Below, piece by piece: positions 55,842 to 63,661 of a stretch of 64,000 bases of DNA. Each line of letters starts with the position of its first letter. Position 1 is the first letter of the stretch. Position numbers and translations under genes: made by a program. The notes beneath the pieces were generated by a model. The model worked only from the letters and a program-made list of their open reading frames with translations. It had not been told where the DNA came from and searched no databases. The stretch comes from JAIQET01 sp035542575 (GTDB lineage: Bacteria > Acidobacteriota > Terriglobia > Terriglobales > Acidobacteriaceae), in NCBI GenBank assembly GCA_035542575.1, contig DATKLE010000100.1, forward strand, positions 1 to 64,000, written 5' to 3'.

Positions 55842-56993
55842 TTGGATTTCGCGTGGAGTGAAGAGCAACAGGCATTTCGTCGCGAGGTGGTCCGCTTCGC
55901 CCAGCAGGAGCTCGCCGACGACCTGATTGCGCGCGACCTCAAGGAGGAATTCTCCTGGGACGCCTGGAACAAGTGTGCCCGCTTCGGCATCCACGGCCTG
56001 CCCATTCCCCAGGAATATGGCGGCGGCGGCGCCGACGTCCTGACCACTGTAGGCGCCCTGGACGCGCTCGGCTACGGCTGCCGGGACAATGGATTGATCT
56101 TTTCCATTAATGCTCACATGTGGAGCGCCGAAATCCCCGTGCTTGCCTTCGGCACGGAGGCGCAAAAGCGGAAGTACTTGCCCAAGCTGGTGAGCGGCGA
56201 GTTCGTCGGCATCCACGCCATGACCGAACCCATGTCGGGCTCCGACGCCTTCAGCCTCCGCACCCGCGCCGTGCGCAAGGGCAACTGCTACGTGCTGAAC
56301 GGATCCAAGACCTTCATCAGCAACGCTCCGGTCGCAGCCATGGTGATCGTCTTCGCCAACCTCGATCCCGCCATGAGCCCCGCGGGCGTGACCGCATTCA
56401 TCGTGGACAAGGGGACACCCGGTCTTTCCATCAGCAAGAAACTCCACAAGATGGGCCTGCGCACCTCGCCGATGGCCGAGCTCTCTCTCGAAGACTGCGA
56501 AATCCCGGCGGAAAACTTGCTGGGGAAGGAAGGCGGAGGGCAGGTGGTGTTCACCGTCTCCATGGAGTGGGAGCGCATCTGCATCATGGCTGCCAAGCTC
56601 GGCGCCATGCAACGCCTGTTGGAGACTTGCATCAAGTACGCCCGGGAACGTCAGCAATTCGGGAAGTCCATTGGCACATTCCCGGCAATCGCCAACAAGA
56701 TCGCGCAAATGGATATGCGGCTGGAAGCTTCCCGCCTTCTGCTCTACCGCGCCGCGTGGCTGAAGAGCCAAGGCAGGCATCCCTTGCGCGAAGCCTCCAT
56801 CGCCAAGCTCTTCATCGCGGAGGCGTACGTGCAGACCGCGCTCGACGCCATCCAGATCCACGGCGGTTATGGTTACATGACCGAATATCAGATCGAGCGC
56901 GAGTTGCGTGATGCGGTCTCCGGAAAGATCTATTCCGGCACGTCCGAGATCCAGGAGAGAATTATCGCCAGCTTCAATGGCGTGAGGGAGTAG
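55842..56993 (+). CDS. Acyl-CoA-dehydrogenase-like flavoprotein, probable prolyl-carrier dehydrogenase
   Basis: A 383-residue FAD enzyme of the acyl-CoA dehydrogenase family. Conserved pieces: YGCRDNGLIFSINAH, EFVGIHAMTEPMSGSDAF and QIHGGYGYMTE. The base used by medium-chain enzymes (Glu in YEGTS) is Ser365 (YSGTSEIQ). A Glu in WER (Glu244) stands where isovaleryl-CoA dehydrogenase has its base. I recall this arrangement from PltE/RedW/AnaB enzymes that oxidise carrier-bound proline to pyrrole. A proline-type adenylation enzyme and a carrier protein are encoded directly downstream. TTG start. If correct, it converts L-prolyl-S-carrier to pyrrole-2-carboxyl-S-carrier in two FAD-dependent steps. 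Confidence 0.85.
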   Translation: MDFAWSEEQQAFRREVVRFAQQELADDLIARDLKEEFSWDAWNKCARFGIHGLPIPQEYGGGGADVLTTVGALDALGYGCRDNGLIFSINAHMWSAEIPVLAFGTEAQKRKYLPKLVSGEFVGIHAMTEPMSGSDAFSLRTRAVRKGNCYVLNGSKTFISNAPVAAMVIVFANLDPAMSPAGVTAFIVDKGTPGLSISKKLHKMGLRTSPMAELSLEDCEIPAENLLGKEGGGQVVFTVSMEWERICIMAAKLGAMQRLLETCIKYARERQQFGKSIGTFPAIANKIAQMDMRLEASRLLLYRAAWLKSQGRHPLREASIAKLFIAEAYVQTALDAIQIHGGYGYMTEYQIERELRDAVSGKIYSGTSEIQERIIASFNGVRE

Positions 56994-57021
56994 AAGTGGC
57001 TTCAGAGTATGGAGTGGGAAG

Positions 57022-57042
57022 GGCACGGCTTTCAGCCGTGCC
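57022..57042. repeat. Palindromic dispersed repeat
   Basis: GGCACGGCT (57022-57030) and AGCCGTGCC (57034-57042) flank TTC. Related sequence GGCACGGCTGAAGCTGTGCC occurs at 60497-60516, and a shorter relative near 11389. It sits in the 70-base gap between flavoprotein and adenylation genes, and can form a hairpin in the mRNA. Confidence 0.6.
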
Positions 57043-57063
57043 GCCAACCACGATGAGGGGGGC

Positions 57064-58626
57064 ATGCCCTACGTCCTGCAGCAGCTCTTGATCGGGAGCG
57101 CCAAGCGATATCCGGAGAAGCTGGCCGTGTCCGTCCGCGACCGCGGTTTGACCTACCGGGAATTGGAGGAACGCTCCAATCAACTGGCCCATTTCTTGCG
57201 CGAGCGGGGACTAAAGAAAGGCGATCGCGTCGGCCTCTATGCCGGCAAGTGCCCCGAACTGGTGGCGGCCATGTTTGGCATTTTGAAAGCCGGCGGCGTC
57301 TACGTTCCCCTGGACCCGCAAGCCCCGCTGGAGCGCATCAACTACATTATCGGCAACTGCGGTATCAAGGGCCTGATCACCAGCAAGGAGCGGGGGAGCG
57401 GCCTCAACGCCGGGAGCATTCCCTCCGTGATGTTTTCCGTTCTGGTCGATGGTGACCCGCAGAGCGAGAACCAGTTCGGCTGGAGCGATCTTTCAAGGTA
57501 CCCTGCCGGCAGCGCTCCCGAACTGCAGGCCACCACTACGGATCTCGCCTACATTCTTTACACTTCCGGTTCCACCGGTCGCCCCAAGGGCGTGATGCTC
57601 ACTCACCAGAACGCGTTGACCTTTATCGAATGGTGTGCCGAGATGTTTGCGGTGGGCAGCGACGACCGCGTCTCCAATCACGCGCCGCTGCACTTCGATC
57701 TCTCGGTGTTCGATGTTTACAATTCCACCAAAGCCGGGGCCACGCTGTACATGGTTCCGGAAGAGGTCACACTCTTTCCCGCCAACCTGGCCGGCTTCAT
57801 GGAGAAGAACCGCATTACGGTTTGGTACTCCGTGCCCTCGGCCCTCATTCTTCTACTACTCCATGGCAACCTGAAGCCGGAGCGCGTGCCCGAGCTGCGC
57901 ATCATTCTGTTCGCCGGGGAAGTTTTCCCCATGAAATATCTGCGCCAGCTTGCGGACCTTTTGCCGCGCGTCGAGTTGTATAACCTTTACGGTCCCACCG
58001 AGACCAACGTGTGCACGTACTACAAAGTGGATCGCAAGCGCTTAAAGACGCAGGAGAAGCTGCCCATCGGCAAGGCCTGCGCCAATACCGAAGTCTTCGC
58101 TGTCGACGAGAACGACCGCATGATCGGCCCCGGTGAAGTGGGCGAGCTCCATGTTCGCGGTCCGTCCGTCACTCCCGGTTACTGGGCCGACCCGGAAAAA
58201 ACCGCGAAGATGGTGCTCCCTAATCGCTTTCAGCCGCACTTTGAAGAAAAGATGTATCGCACGGGAGACCTGGTCACGCCGGACGGCGAGGGAGACTATC
58301 TGTTTCTCGGCCGACGTGACAGCCAGATCAAGAGCCGCGGCTACCGCATCGAATTGGGCGAAATCGAGGCCGCCCTCGTGAGCCATCCATCGGTGAAGGA
58401 GGCGGCCGCGGTCGCGATGCCGGACGAAGAGATCGGCAACCGCATCAAGGCCTTCGTGTCGCTCAACAACGGCGACGCGATCAGCGTCATCCAGCTCCAG
58501 CAGCACTGCGCCAGCCGCATTCCCAAATACATGATCCCGGAGATGATTGAGTTTCGCGAAGCACTGCCGAAGACTTCGACCGGGAAAGTCGACCGGGTCG
58601 GACTGGCCAGGGTGGGTGCAGCTTGA
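57064..58626 (+). CDS. Stand-alone adenylation enzyme, predicted L-prolyl-AMP ligase
   Basis: A 520-residue ANL-family enzyme with all core motifs: LYTSGSTGRPKGV (165-177), HFDLS (210-214), NLYGPTE (307-313), YRTGD (398-402), GRRDSQIKSRGYRIE, and Lys508 in TSTGKVD. Aligned with the GrsA pocket, the ten specificity residues are Asp212, Leu213, Phe216, Tyr255, Leu282, Ala284, Leu308, Val316, Cys317, Lys508, giving DLFYLALVCK. As I recall it, prolyl ligases PltF and RedM have DLLYLALVCK, one residue different. It would activate L-proline and load it on the carrier encoded next. GAGGGGGGC precedes the ATG. DltA-type D-alanine ligases are a less likely alternative. Confidence 0.88.
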   Translation: MPYVLQQLLIGSAKRYPEKLAVSVRDRGLTYRELEERSNQLAHFLRERGLKKGDRVGLYAGKCPELVAAMFGILKAGGVYVPLDPQAPLERINYIIGNCGIKGLITSKERGSGLNAGSIPSVMFSVLVDGDPQSENQFGWSDLSRYPAGSAPELQATTTDLAYILYTSGSTGRPKGVMLTHQNALTFIEWCAEMFAVGSDDRVSNHAPLHFDLSVFDVYNSTKAGATLYMVPEEVTLFPANLAGFMEKNRITVWYSVPSALILLLLHGNLKPERVPELRIILFAGEVFPMKYLRQLADLLPRVELYNLYGPTETNVCTYYKVDRKRLKTQEKLPIGKACANTEVFAVDENDRMIGPGEVGELHVRGPSVTPGYWADPEKTAKMVLPNRFQPHFEEKMYRTGDLVTPDGEGDYLFLGRRDSQIKSRGYRIELGEIEAALVSHPSVKEAAAVAMPDEEIGNRIKAFVSLNNGDAISVIQLQQHCASRIPKYMIPEMIEFREALPKTSTGKVDRVGLARVGAA

Positions 58627-58745
58627 AGAACGTCTGGAACTCGGGGCTTGGCCCCGGAGGGATTCGGCCAGCAGCACGCAAGACAACGTTTATGAGACGA
58701 GTTCTCGTAGCTTTTTGAGCTTCAAGAACCATAGGGAGAGGAAAA

Positions 58746-59024
58746 ATGACCGAGCCGTCAATCAAGGAGCAGATCCATAAGTATGTCGTCGAGAATGCGA
58801 ACGCAAAGGGAGTCACTCAAGTCGGCGACGATGAACCCCTGATGACCAGTGGAGTCGTCGATTCCATCGGCATCTTCCGCCTGGTTTCCTTCCTGGAAGA
58901 CACATTTCGGGTCCGCATCCCGGACGAGGAGATCGTGCTCGACAACTTTGAGACCATCCGCCATATCGAGGCATTTGTGGCCGGTAAGATGGCGAAGAGT
59001 TCCGAGAGCGCAACGGCGCGCTGA
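58746..59024 (+). CDS. Acyl/peptidyl carrier protein
   Basis: A 92-residue carrier protein. The phosphopantetheine site is Ser40 in GVVDSIGIFRLVSFLEDTF; the following helix and the RIPDEEIVLDNFETIRHIEAFV stretch are typical. A separate phosphopantetheinyl transferase is needed and not encoded here. It follows the adenylation enzyme by 119 bases with GGGAGAGG upstream of the ATG. It is the probable holder of prolyl and pyrrolyl groups, like PltL, RedO or AnaD. It closes the module; a promoter for atpB follows. Confidence 0.92.
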   Translation: MTEPSIKEQIHKYVVENANAKGVTQVGDDEPLMTSGVVDSIGIFRLVSFLEDTFRVRIPDEEIVLDNFETIRHIEAFVAGKMAKSSESATAR

Positions 59025-59051
59025 AGCGCACGGCGAACGCGGCCCGGCGTG

Positions 59052-59060
59052 TGTTACACT
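59052..59060 (+). promoter_or_regulatory. Extended -10 promoter element ahead of atpB
   Basis: TGTTACACT fits TGn-TANNNT of an extended -10 promoter, 62 bases before the atpB start. This would give atpBE its own transcript, apart from the distant nuo-atpI unit. Confidence 0.4.
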
Positions 59061-59121
59061 CTGATGTTTCCTGCGATTCTGAAGTGGTGACGAGCGAGCA
59101 GCTCCCAGCCAAGAACTACTC

Positions 59122-59853
59122 ATGCCCGAACAGCTTTGGTTCACTGAGATACTGAACCACGCCTTCGCCGGCCCGGTTACCGGGCTGCTGCGGGCGCTGC
59201 ACCTTGAGCCAACCTATCCGCAGGCTCCCATCACAAACGCCGTAGCCATGCAGGTGCTGGTGTTCGTGTTCCTGCTGATTCTGTTCGCGCTGGTTCGGTC
59301 ACGGCTCTCGGTGGACAAGCCGGGCGCTCTGCAGCATGTGTTTGAAGGGGTGCACGGCTTCATCGTGGGACAAAGCCACGAGATCATCGGCCACCACAGC
59401 GAGGGGTTCACGCCGTTCCTGGTGGCGCTGGGCCTGTTCATTCTGCTCTGCAATCTGCTGGGCGTAATTCCGGGCTTCGAATCACCGACCGCGGTGCCGA
59501 TAGTTCCGCTGGGATGCGCCGTCACAGCTTTCATCTACTATCAGACCCAGGGCTTCAAGCACCATGGCATAGCGTATCTCAAGCATTTTGCGGGGCCCAT
59601 GTGGTGGCTGGCCCCAATCATGCTGCCGATCGAAATCATCAGCCACCTGGCCCGCATGCTTTCGCTCACGGTGCGTTTGTTTGCCAACATGTTTGCCGGC
59701 GATATGGTGACGCTGGTGTTCTTCTCGCTGTTTCCGATCGGTCTTCCGATCGCGTTTCTTGGACTGCACGTTTTTGTCTCGTTCCTGCAGGCCTACATTT
59801 TCGTGCTGCTGACCACCGTGTATCTGGCTGGGGCGGTGGCGGAAGAGCATTGA
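59122..59853 (+). CDS. atpB: ATP synthase subunit a
   Basis: A 243-residue integral membrane protein that forms the ion half-channels next to the c-ring. The essential arginine is Arg185 in SLTVRLFANMFAGDM, and the C-terminal helix pair ends FLQAYIFVLLTTVYLAGAVAEEH. A conserved NLLGVIPGFESPTA loop lies at about 111-124. Length is normal for short bacterial a subunits. The preceding gene encodes a carrier protein of unrelated function, and atpI, the usual neighbour, is at 2840. Followed by atpE after an inverted heptamer array. Confidence 0.97.
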   Translation: MPEQLWFTEILNHAFAGPVTGLLRALHLEPTYPQAPITNAVAMQVLVFVFLLILFALVRSRLSVDKPGALQHVFEGVHGFIVGQSHEIIGHHSEGFTPFLVALGLFILLCNLLGVIPGFESPTAVPIVPLGCAVTAFIYYQTQGFKHHGIAYLKHFAGPMWWLAPIMLPIEIISHLARMLSLTVRLFANMFAGDMVTLVFFSLFPIGLPIAFLGLHVFVSFLQAYIFVLLTTVYLAGAVAEEH

Positions 59854-59854
59854 T

Positions 59855-59926
59855 GAGTAGCGAGTAGCGAGTAGCGAGTAGTGAGCTTAGACCTCGCTAC
59901 CCGCTACTCACTACTGGCTACTCGCC
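59855..59926. repeat. Inverted array of GAGTAGC heptamers
   Basis: The left arm (59855-59886) has four GAGTAGC-type units in tandem; the right arm (59893-59926) has about four imperfect units in reverse complement. The transcript could form a long imperfect hairpin between atpB and atpE, perhaps lowering or stabilising one of the two messages. Confidence 0.8.
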
Positions 59927-60004
59927 GCAAGCGTGAGGGCGTCTGCACGAGGATGACGTCAACCACCCACTGGCGGCAATTCATGGTCACAAGGAGAAAC
60001 ACCA

Positions 60005-60310
60005 ATGCGTAAATTGAGTTATCTGTTCATGGCGCTGTCGGTCCTGTGCTTTGCGGTACCGGCACTGGCGCAGGGCGGGGAAGCGGCCAGCGCGGTCAAC
60101 TGGGTCGCCATCACCTCCGGATTTGCCATGGCGATTGCTTCCGCAGTATGTGGCATTGGACAGGCCAAAGCCACCTCAGCCGCCTGCGAGGGCCTGGCGC
60201 GGAATCCCGCGGCCCGCCCCGGGATTCAGTTGGCGCTGATTCTCGGTCTGGCGCTGATCGAGTCGCTGGCGCTGTACACCCTGGTCATCATCTTCGCCAA
60301 GGTGAAGTAA
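60005..60310 (+). CDS. atpE: ATP synthase subunit c
   Basis: A 101-residue proteolipid that forms the rotor ring. An N-terminal signal-like extension (RKLSYLFMALSVLCFAVPALAQ, residues 2-23) precedes the two-helix hairpin, a form found in several phyla. Helix 1 has GIGQAKATSAACEGLARNPAA and helix 2 ALIESLALYTLVIIF. The ion-binding carboxylate is Glu86. Gln53, Ser87 and Tyr91 stand where sodium-type c subunits (Ilyobacter) have Gln32, Ser66 and Tyr70. AAGGAGAAAC lies before the ATG. A strong terminator follows, so the remaining F0F1 genes (b, delta, alpha, gamma, beta, epsilon) must be elsewhere. Confidence 0.96.
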   Translation: MRKLSYLFMALSVLCFAVPALAQGGEAASAVNWVAITSGFAMAIASAVCGIGQAKATSAACEGLARNPAARPGIQLALILGLALIESLALYTLVIIFAKVK

Positions 60311-60333
60311 GAAAATCTCGGGGGATACGAGAA

Positions 60334-60361
60334 GCCTCCGCTTCGGGCGGAGGCTTTTTTT
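60334..60361 (+). terminator. Rho-independent terminator after atpE
   Basis: GCCTCCGC (60334-60341) pairs with GCGGAGGC (60347-60354) with a UUCG-type loop, followed by seven T's. A textbook terminator, 24 bases after the atpE stop. Confidence 0.95.
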
Positions 60362-60587
60362 AGCAATCAGCAATTAGCAATTAGCACTTAACTCGTGATC
60401 CGGCCCCGCAGCAAGGCAATGATCATGACAATTGCTCCCAGTCTGCGATCGCAGCTCAGCAGGGGCTAAAGCCCCGGATTTCAGAGTTTCTCCAACGGCA
60501 CGGCTGAAGCTGTGCCTTTCCGCCATCGGGGGTTCATGGAGATTTGAAGGCAAACAACTGACAGAGCTAATTGCTAGCTGTTGGTTT
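60362..60587. repeat. Repeat-rich gap between atpE and HEAT/PilZ gene
   Basis: Contains AGCAATTAGCAATTAGC-type heptamers at about 60370-60388 and their reverse complement GCTAATTGCT at 60568-60577, the hairpin GGGGCT-AA-AGCCCC (60462-60475), and the palindromic repeat GGCACGGCTGAAGCTGTGCC (60497-60516). No gene is seen. The repeats resemble those at 57022 and 59855. Confidence 0.6.
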
Positions 60588-63314
60588 TCACCCCTTGCGG
60601 GTGCCGTCCCACTCCGAACCTCTGGCCTCAGGGGCGCGCTCCAGGGCTTCCATCAGCAAGTGGCGCAGGCGGTAGCGGCTTTCTAGATCGGTGTTGACGA
60701 TTTCAAAGCCGACTTCGTTGACGCGGGTGCGGCGCAGCAGGACTTGTCCGCGAATACTGCGCACGCCCACAGAGATTTGCAGGTTGGCTTCCGAGCCCAC
60801 GCGAAGGTTGTCTTCCTTCGTACCCATGCCGCCCCCCAGGCTCAACTCACGAATCAAGAGGCTGGACTTGCCCCATGAACTGCTGATGGTGGCAGAAAGC
60901 GTGCGGGGCAGAACAACGCGTTCATAGCGGCGCTGCCGCACCCAGGGGCATGCGGGCGCGGCGTCCAGCGGGGCCACCGCCAGTTCCGCAGGTTCCAGGC
61001 CGCTGTCCGACAATACCTGGCTGCCGTAGCGCGGATCAATCTTGGCCAAAGCCTGCGCTGCCGCAATGCGCAATTCGCGGTGATGCGCCCACTTCCACAT
61101 CTTCTTGGCTTCGAGCAGATTGCGCAACACGGGAATGGCTTCCTGTTCCCGCAGCCGACCCAAGGATTCGACCGCCTTCAACTGCACGAGAGGGGAGCGT
61201 CCGTGGGCTTCGCCAGCTTCGGCCATGATGACCAGGGGCGGCACGGCGGTGCGATCTCCGCTCATCCCGATTTCATCGATGGCTTGCGGCAACACCAGGG
61301 GATCGAGCAGTTCCAGGAGTTCCAGCAGAGAACGGCCACGATCGTGGGCTGCGCCGTACGCCACCTGGCGCACGACCAGGTCATGATAGAAGCGGTTCCA
61401 CTCCGGCAGCCGGACGGCAAGCAATTCCAGCATGCCGGGCACATCCAGGCGGCTCATCAGGCCGACGGCGGAGACGGCTTGCCGCGGCTGCCCGGTGCGC
61501 AGCATCTCCCGCAGCTGTTGCGTGCCGGAAGAATCCAGCTCGCGCACCACCTCGATCATACGGTCGCATTCTTCGCGCCGCATGCAGCGGAAGAAGCGGT
61601 CGGCAAGATGTTCCACCGCCGCCGCCGAGGTGCGGCGCAGGACCTGCAGGAGTTCCGCAGGCACTTGCGGCATGCGCAGGGCCTCTTCGATAAACTCGGG
61701 AAGGCGGTTTTCCACCCCGATGCGGGGACGCAGTTCGTTGGCCAGCACCGGCCGCTGCTTGGCCACCAGGGCCATGCCGTCGCACACCTCGCTGATCGCC
61801 GAGTATTGCTTGCGGCTGCTGGCTTCCGAGCTCAGGCGGACGAAGGCGGCACTCAGCAGGCTCTGGTGTTCCGGATCCGGCTCCTTGGCCAGCGCTTCGC
61901 TCACCTTGCGGACCGTGGCCGCGATCAAATCGTTCCCCGACGCGGCAAACAGATCAGCGAGCTGACTGATGCCCGTGGCCGTCTTGCGGCGGACTTCCGC
62001 GTCAGGCGCGTCCAAGCATCCGAAGTAATTCTGCAGAATTGCGCACGAAGTCTCTTTGTCGCCACGCTCCAGCAAGACCTCGATGAACTGGCGCACGTTG
62101 CGGGGAGGAACGCAGGGAGCTTCATTCGAGAGCAACACGCTCTTCTTGCCGGCCTCCGGCACCTCGGCCCAGAACATGCGATCCAGAATGTCGGCGTGGG
62201 ACTCCACCAGAATCCCGGCCTTGCTCATCTTGTCTTCCTGGATCTTCAAAATCTGGCGCAAGGTGTCCATCTGCCGGCTCATGTGCTCCAGCATCTGGTG
62301 CACCGCGTTGACCTTGATTTCGCCGCGCTGGAAGCGTTCCAGGGCGAAGCGGATGGCCATGTGCTCGGCCGCCTTCATCAGCAGCGGAGTGTCGTTCGGG
62401 GCATTGGAGACATTCGAGGCGAGGGATTCCAGCAGTTGCTGGAGATTGAGCTTAGTGTTGGGATCTACGCTGCCGAGTTCTTTCTGCAGGTATTCCGGCT
62501 TGACGCTGGGATCAGCGGTCGCCTCGCCAAAGCGAGTGAGCAGGCGGATCGCCTGGATGACTTCTTCTTCCTGGAGAGGCACCACGCCGCCCGTCCAGCC
62601 GCCGCCACCGCCACCGCCGCTACCGCTGCCGCCACCGCCACCGCCACCTTGAGCGCCACCGCCACCGCCGCTGCCGCTCCCGCCACCTTGACCGCCACCC
62701 CCGCCCGTTCCACTGCCCGTGCCACCGCCACCGCCGCCACCGCCGCCGATCGGGACATTGGGAACGCTGCCGATGGGCGCGCCCCCGGGCGCACTGCCGG
62801 CGTGGGCGCCTTCGGCGGCCGCGATCAACTGCAGCAGCTTCTGCGGATCATTCAGCCAGTCCTTGAATTCGGGGCCGAGGCTCTGGGCCGCGATTTGCGC
62901 CGCCACCGTGACATCGCTGGTCGCGGGGTCCGCGGCCACAAACTTCACTTCGTTGATCCGGATGCTGCTGTGCTTGCTGTCCCCAAACGTTTCCTTGATC
63001 TGCTTGACAACGTCCTGCGCCTTGGACCCGCCAACAGCGAAAGCCCGCACCAGGCGCGCGAAATCATCTACGGTCACCTTGTTGGAGAAGTGAATGCTGG
63101 CCAGCCCCGCCGTGGTCAGCAGTTGCGCGAAGCTGCGTTCGGCCTGGCCGCTTTCCAGCGGAATGCCGTCGAGCAGCAGTTTGTTCCCCGAAACTCCCAG
63201 GAGAAAACCGCTGTCGCCGGTCTTGGGCAGCCCGGTCTGCAATTCCGCCCAGGTGGTCTCGAACTGGCCCTCGGTCCGCTTGTGCTCAAACCCGTAGAGC
63301 CGGACGTACTTCAC
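60588..63314 (-). CDS. HEAT-repeat protein with PilZ-like domain and glycine linker
   Basis: A 908-residue protein of predicted soluble character. Residues 1-170 form an N-terminal alpha/beta domain (KYVRLYGFEHKRTEGQFETTWAELQ). Residues 187-239 are almost pure Gly/Ser, encoded by GCC-ACC-type repeats on the plus strand. Residues about 245-800 are helical repeats of HEAT type (AVGLMSRLDVPGMLELLAVRLPEWN; LVQLKAVESLGRLREQEAIPVLRNLLE). Residues about 810-890 form a beta domain with LIRELSLGGGMGTKEDNLRVGS, resembling PilZ, a c-di-GMP receptor fold, but the RxxxR motif is not certain. The reading frame is open further upstream and begins well only if ATT at 63389 is used (see findings). A GTG at 63314 is the conservative start. 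Confidence 0.75.
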   Translation of the reverse strand: MKYVRLYGFEHKRTEGQFETTWAELQTGLPKTGDSGFLLGVSGNKLLLDGIPLESGQAERSFAQLLTTAGLASIHFSNKVTVDDFARLVRAFAVGGSKAQDVVKQIKETFGDSKHSSIRINEVKFVAADPATSDVTVAAQIAAQSLGPEFKDWLNDPQKLLQLIAAAEGAHAGSAPGGAPIGSVPNVPIGGGGGGGGGTGSGTGGGGGQGGGSGSGGGGGAQGGGGGGGSGSGGGGGGGWTGGVVPLQEEEVIQAIRLLTRFGEATADPSVKPEYLQKELGSVDPNTKLNLQQLLESLASNVSNAPNDTPLLMKAAEHMAIRFALERFQRGEIKVNAVHQMLEHMSRQMDTLRQILKIQEDKMSKAGILVESHADILDRMFWAEVPEAGKKSVLLSNEAPCVPPRNVRQFIEVLLERGDKETSCAILQNYFGCLDAPDAEVRRKTATGISQLADLFAASGNDLIAATVRKVSEALAKEPDPEHQSLLSAAFVRLSSEASSRKQYSAISEVCDGMALVAKQRPVLANELRPRIGVENRLPEFIEEALRMPQVPAELLQVLRRTSAAAVEHLADRFFRCMRREECDRMIEVVRELDSSGTQQLREMLRTGQPRQAVSAVGLMSRLDVPGMLELLAVRLPEWNRFYHDLVVRQVAYGAAHDRGRSLLELLELLDPLVLPQAIDEIGMSGDRTAVPPLVIMAEAGEAHGRSPLVQLKAVESLGRLREQEAIPVLRNLLEAKKMWKWAHHRELRIAAAQALAKIDPRYGSQVLSDSGLEPAELAVAPLDAAPACPWVRQRRYERVVLPRTLSATISSSWGKSSLLIRELSLGGGMGTKEDNLRVGSEANLQISVGVRSIRGQVLLRRTRVNEVGFEIVNTDLESRYRLRHLLMEALERAPEARGSEWDGTRKG

Positions 63315-63661
63315 CAGAATGTTGAGACTGTGGACAAAGGCGCGGGCGGAGGCTGCGCGCGTCTCCTTGGTTGTGTCGGCGGTGGAAATACAGCGCTCCT
63401 CAACAGGGGCTACCCGCTAAGGGTAATGCGGAAGGGTAAGTGGTTGCACATTACGGAGGTAACGGCCCATGGGACACCTCGCCCACGGTACAGGCCACCA
63501 GCCGCAGCCAACGGCTCGGCAGCGGGTACACCGCCACAACCTGCTGTAACGGCTTGATCCAACGCGGTCTCTAAGCGCCGTGACAACCATGTGGCTCGCC
63601 GCGGGCTATTGGAATTAAACTGTTGCTGCAGCGACAATTATTCCAGGACCAGGAGATTGCC

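Noticed and set aside
55821..57065. A 414-residue frame opposite the flavoprotein gene
   Set aside because: Mirror of a codon-biased gene; no motifs and His/Gly-rich.
57064..59024. Interpretation as a D-alanylation (DltA/DltC) pair
   Set aside because: The pocket residues fit the prolyl code far better, no DltB or DltD is present, and a dehydrogenase lies directly upstream.
62580..62755. GCC-ACC trinucleotide array as a CRISPR-like or phase-variable repeat
   Set aside because: It is a coding glycine linker with irregular triplet pattern and no spacers; length changes would keep the frame.
61080..63557. An 825-residue open frame opposite the HEAT/PilZ gene
   Set aside because: It is a shadow of a GC-rich gene: composition is His/Gln/Arg/Ala-rich, no family motif, and the other strand shows clear HEAT repeats.
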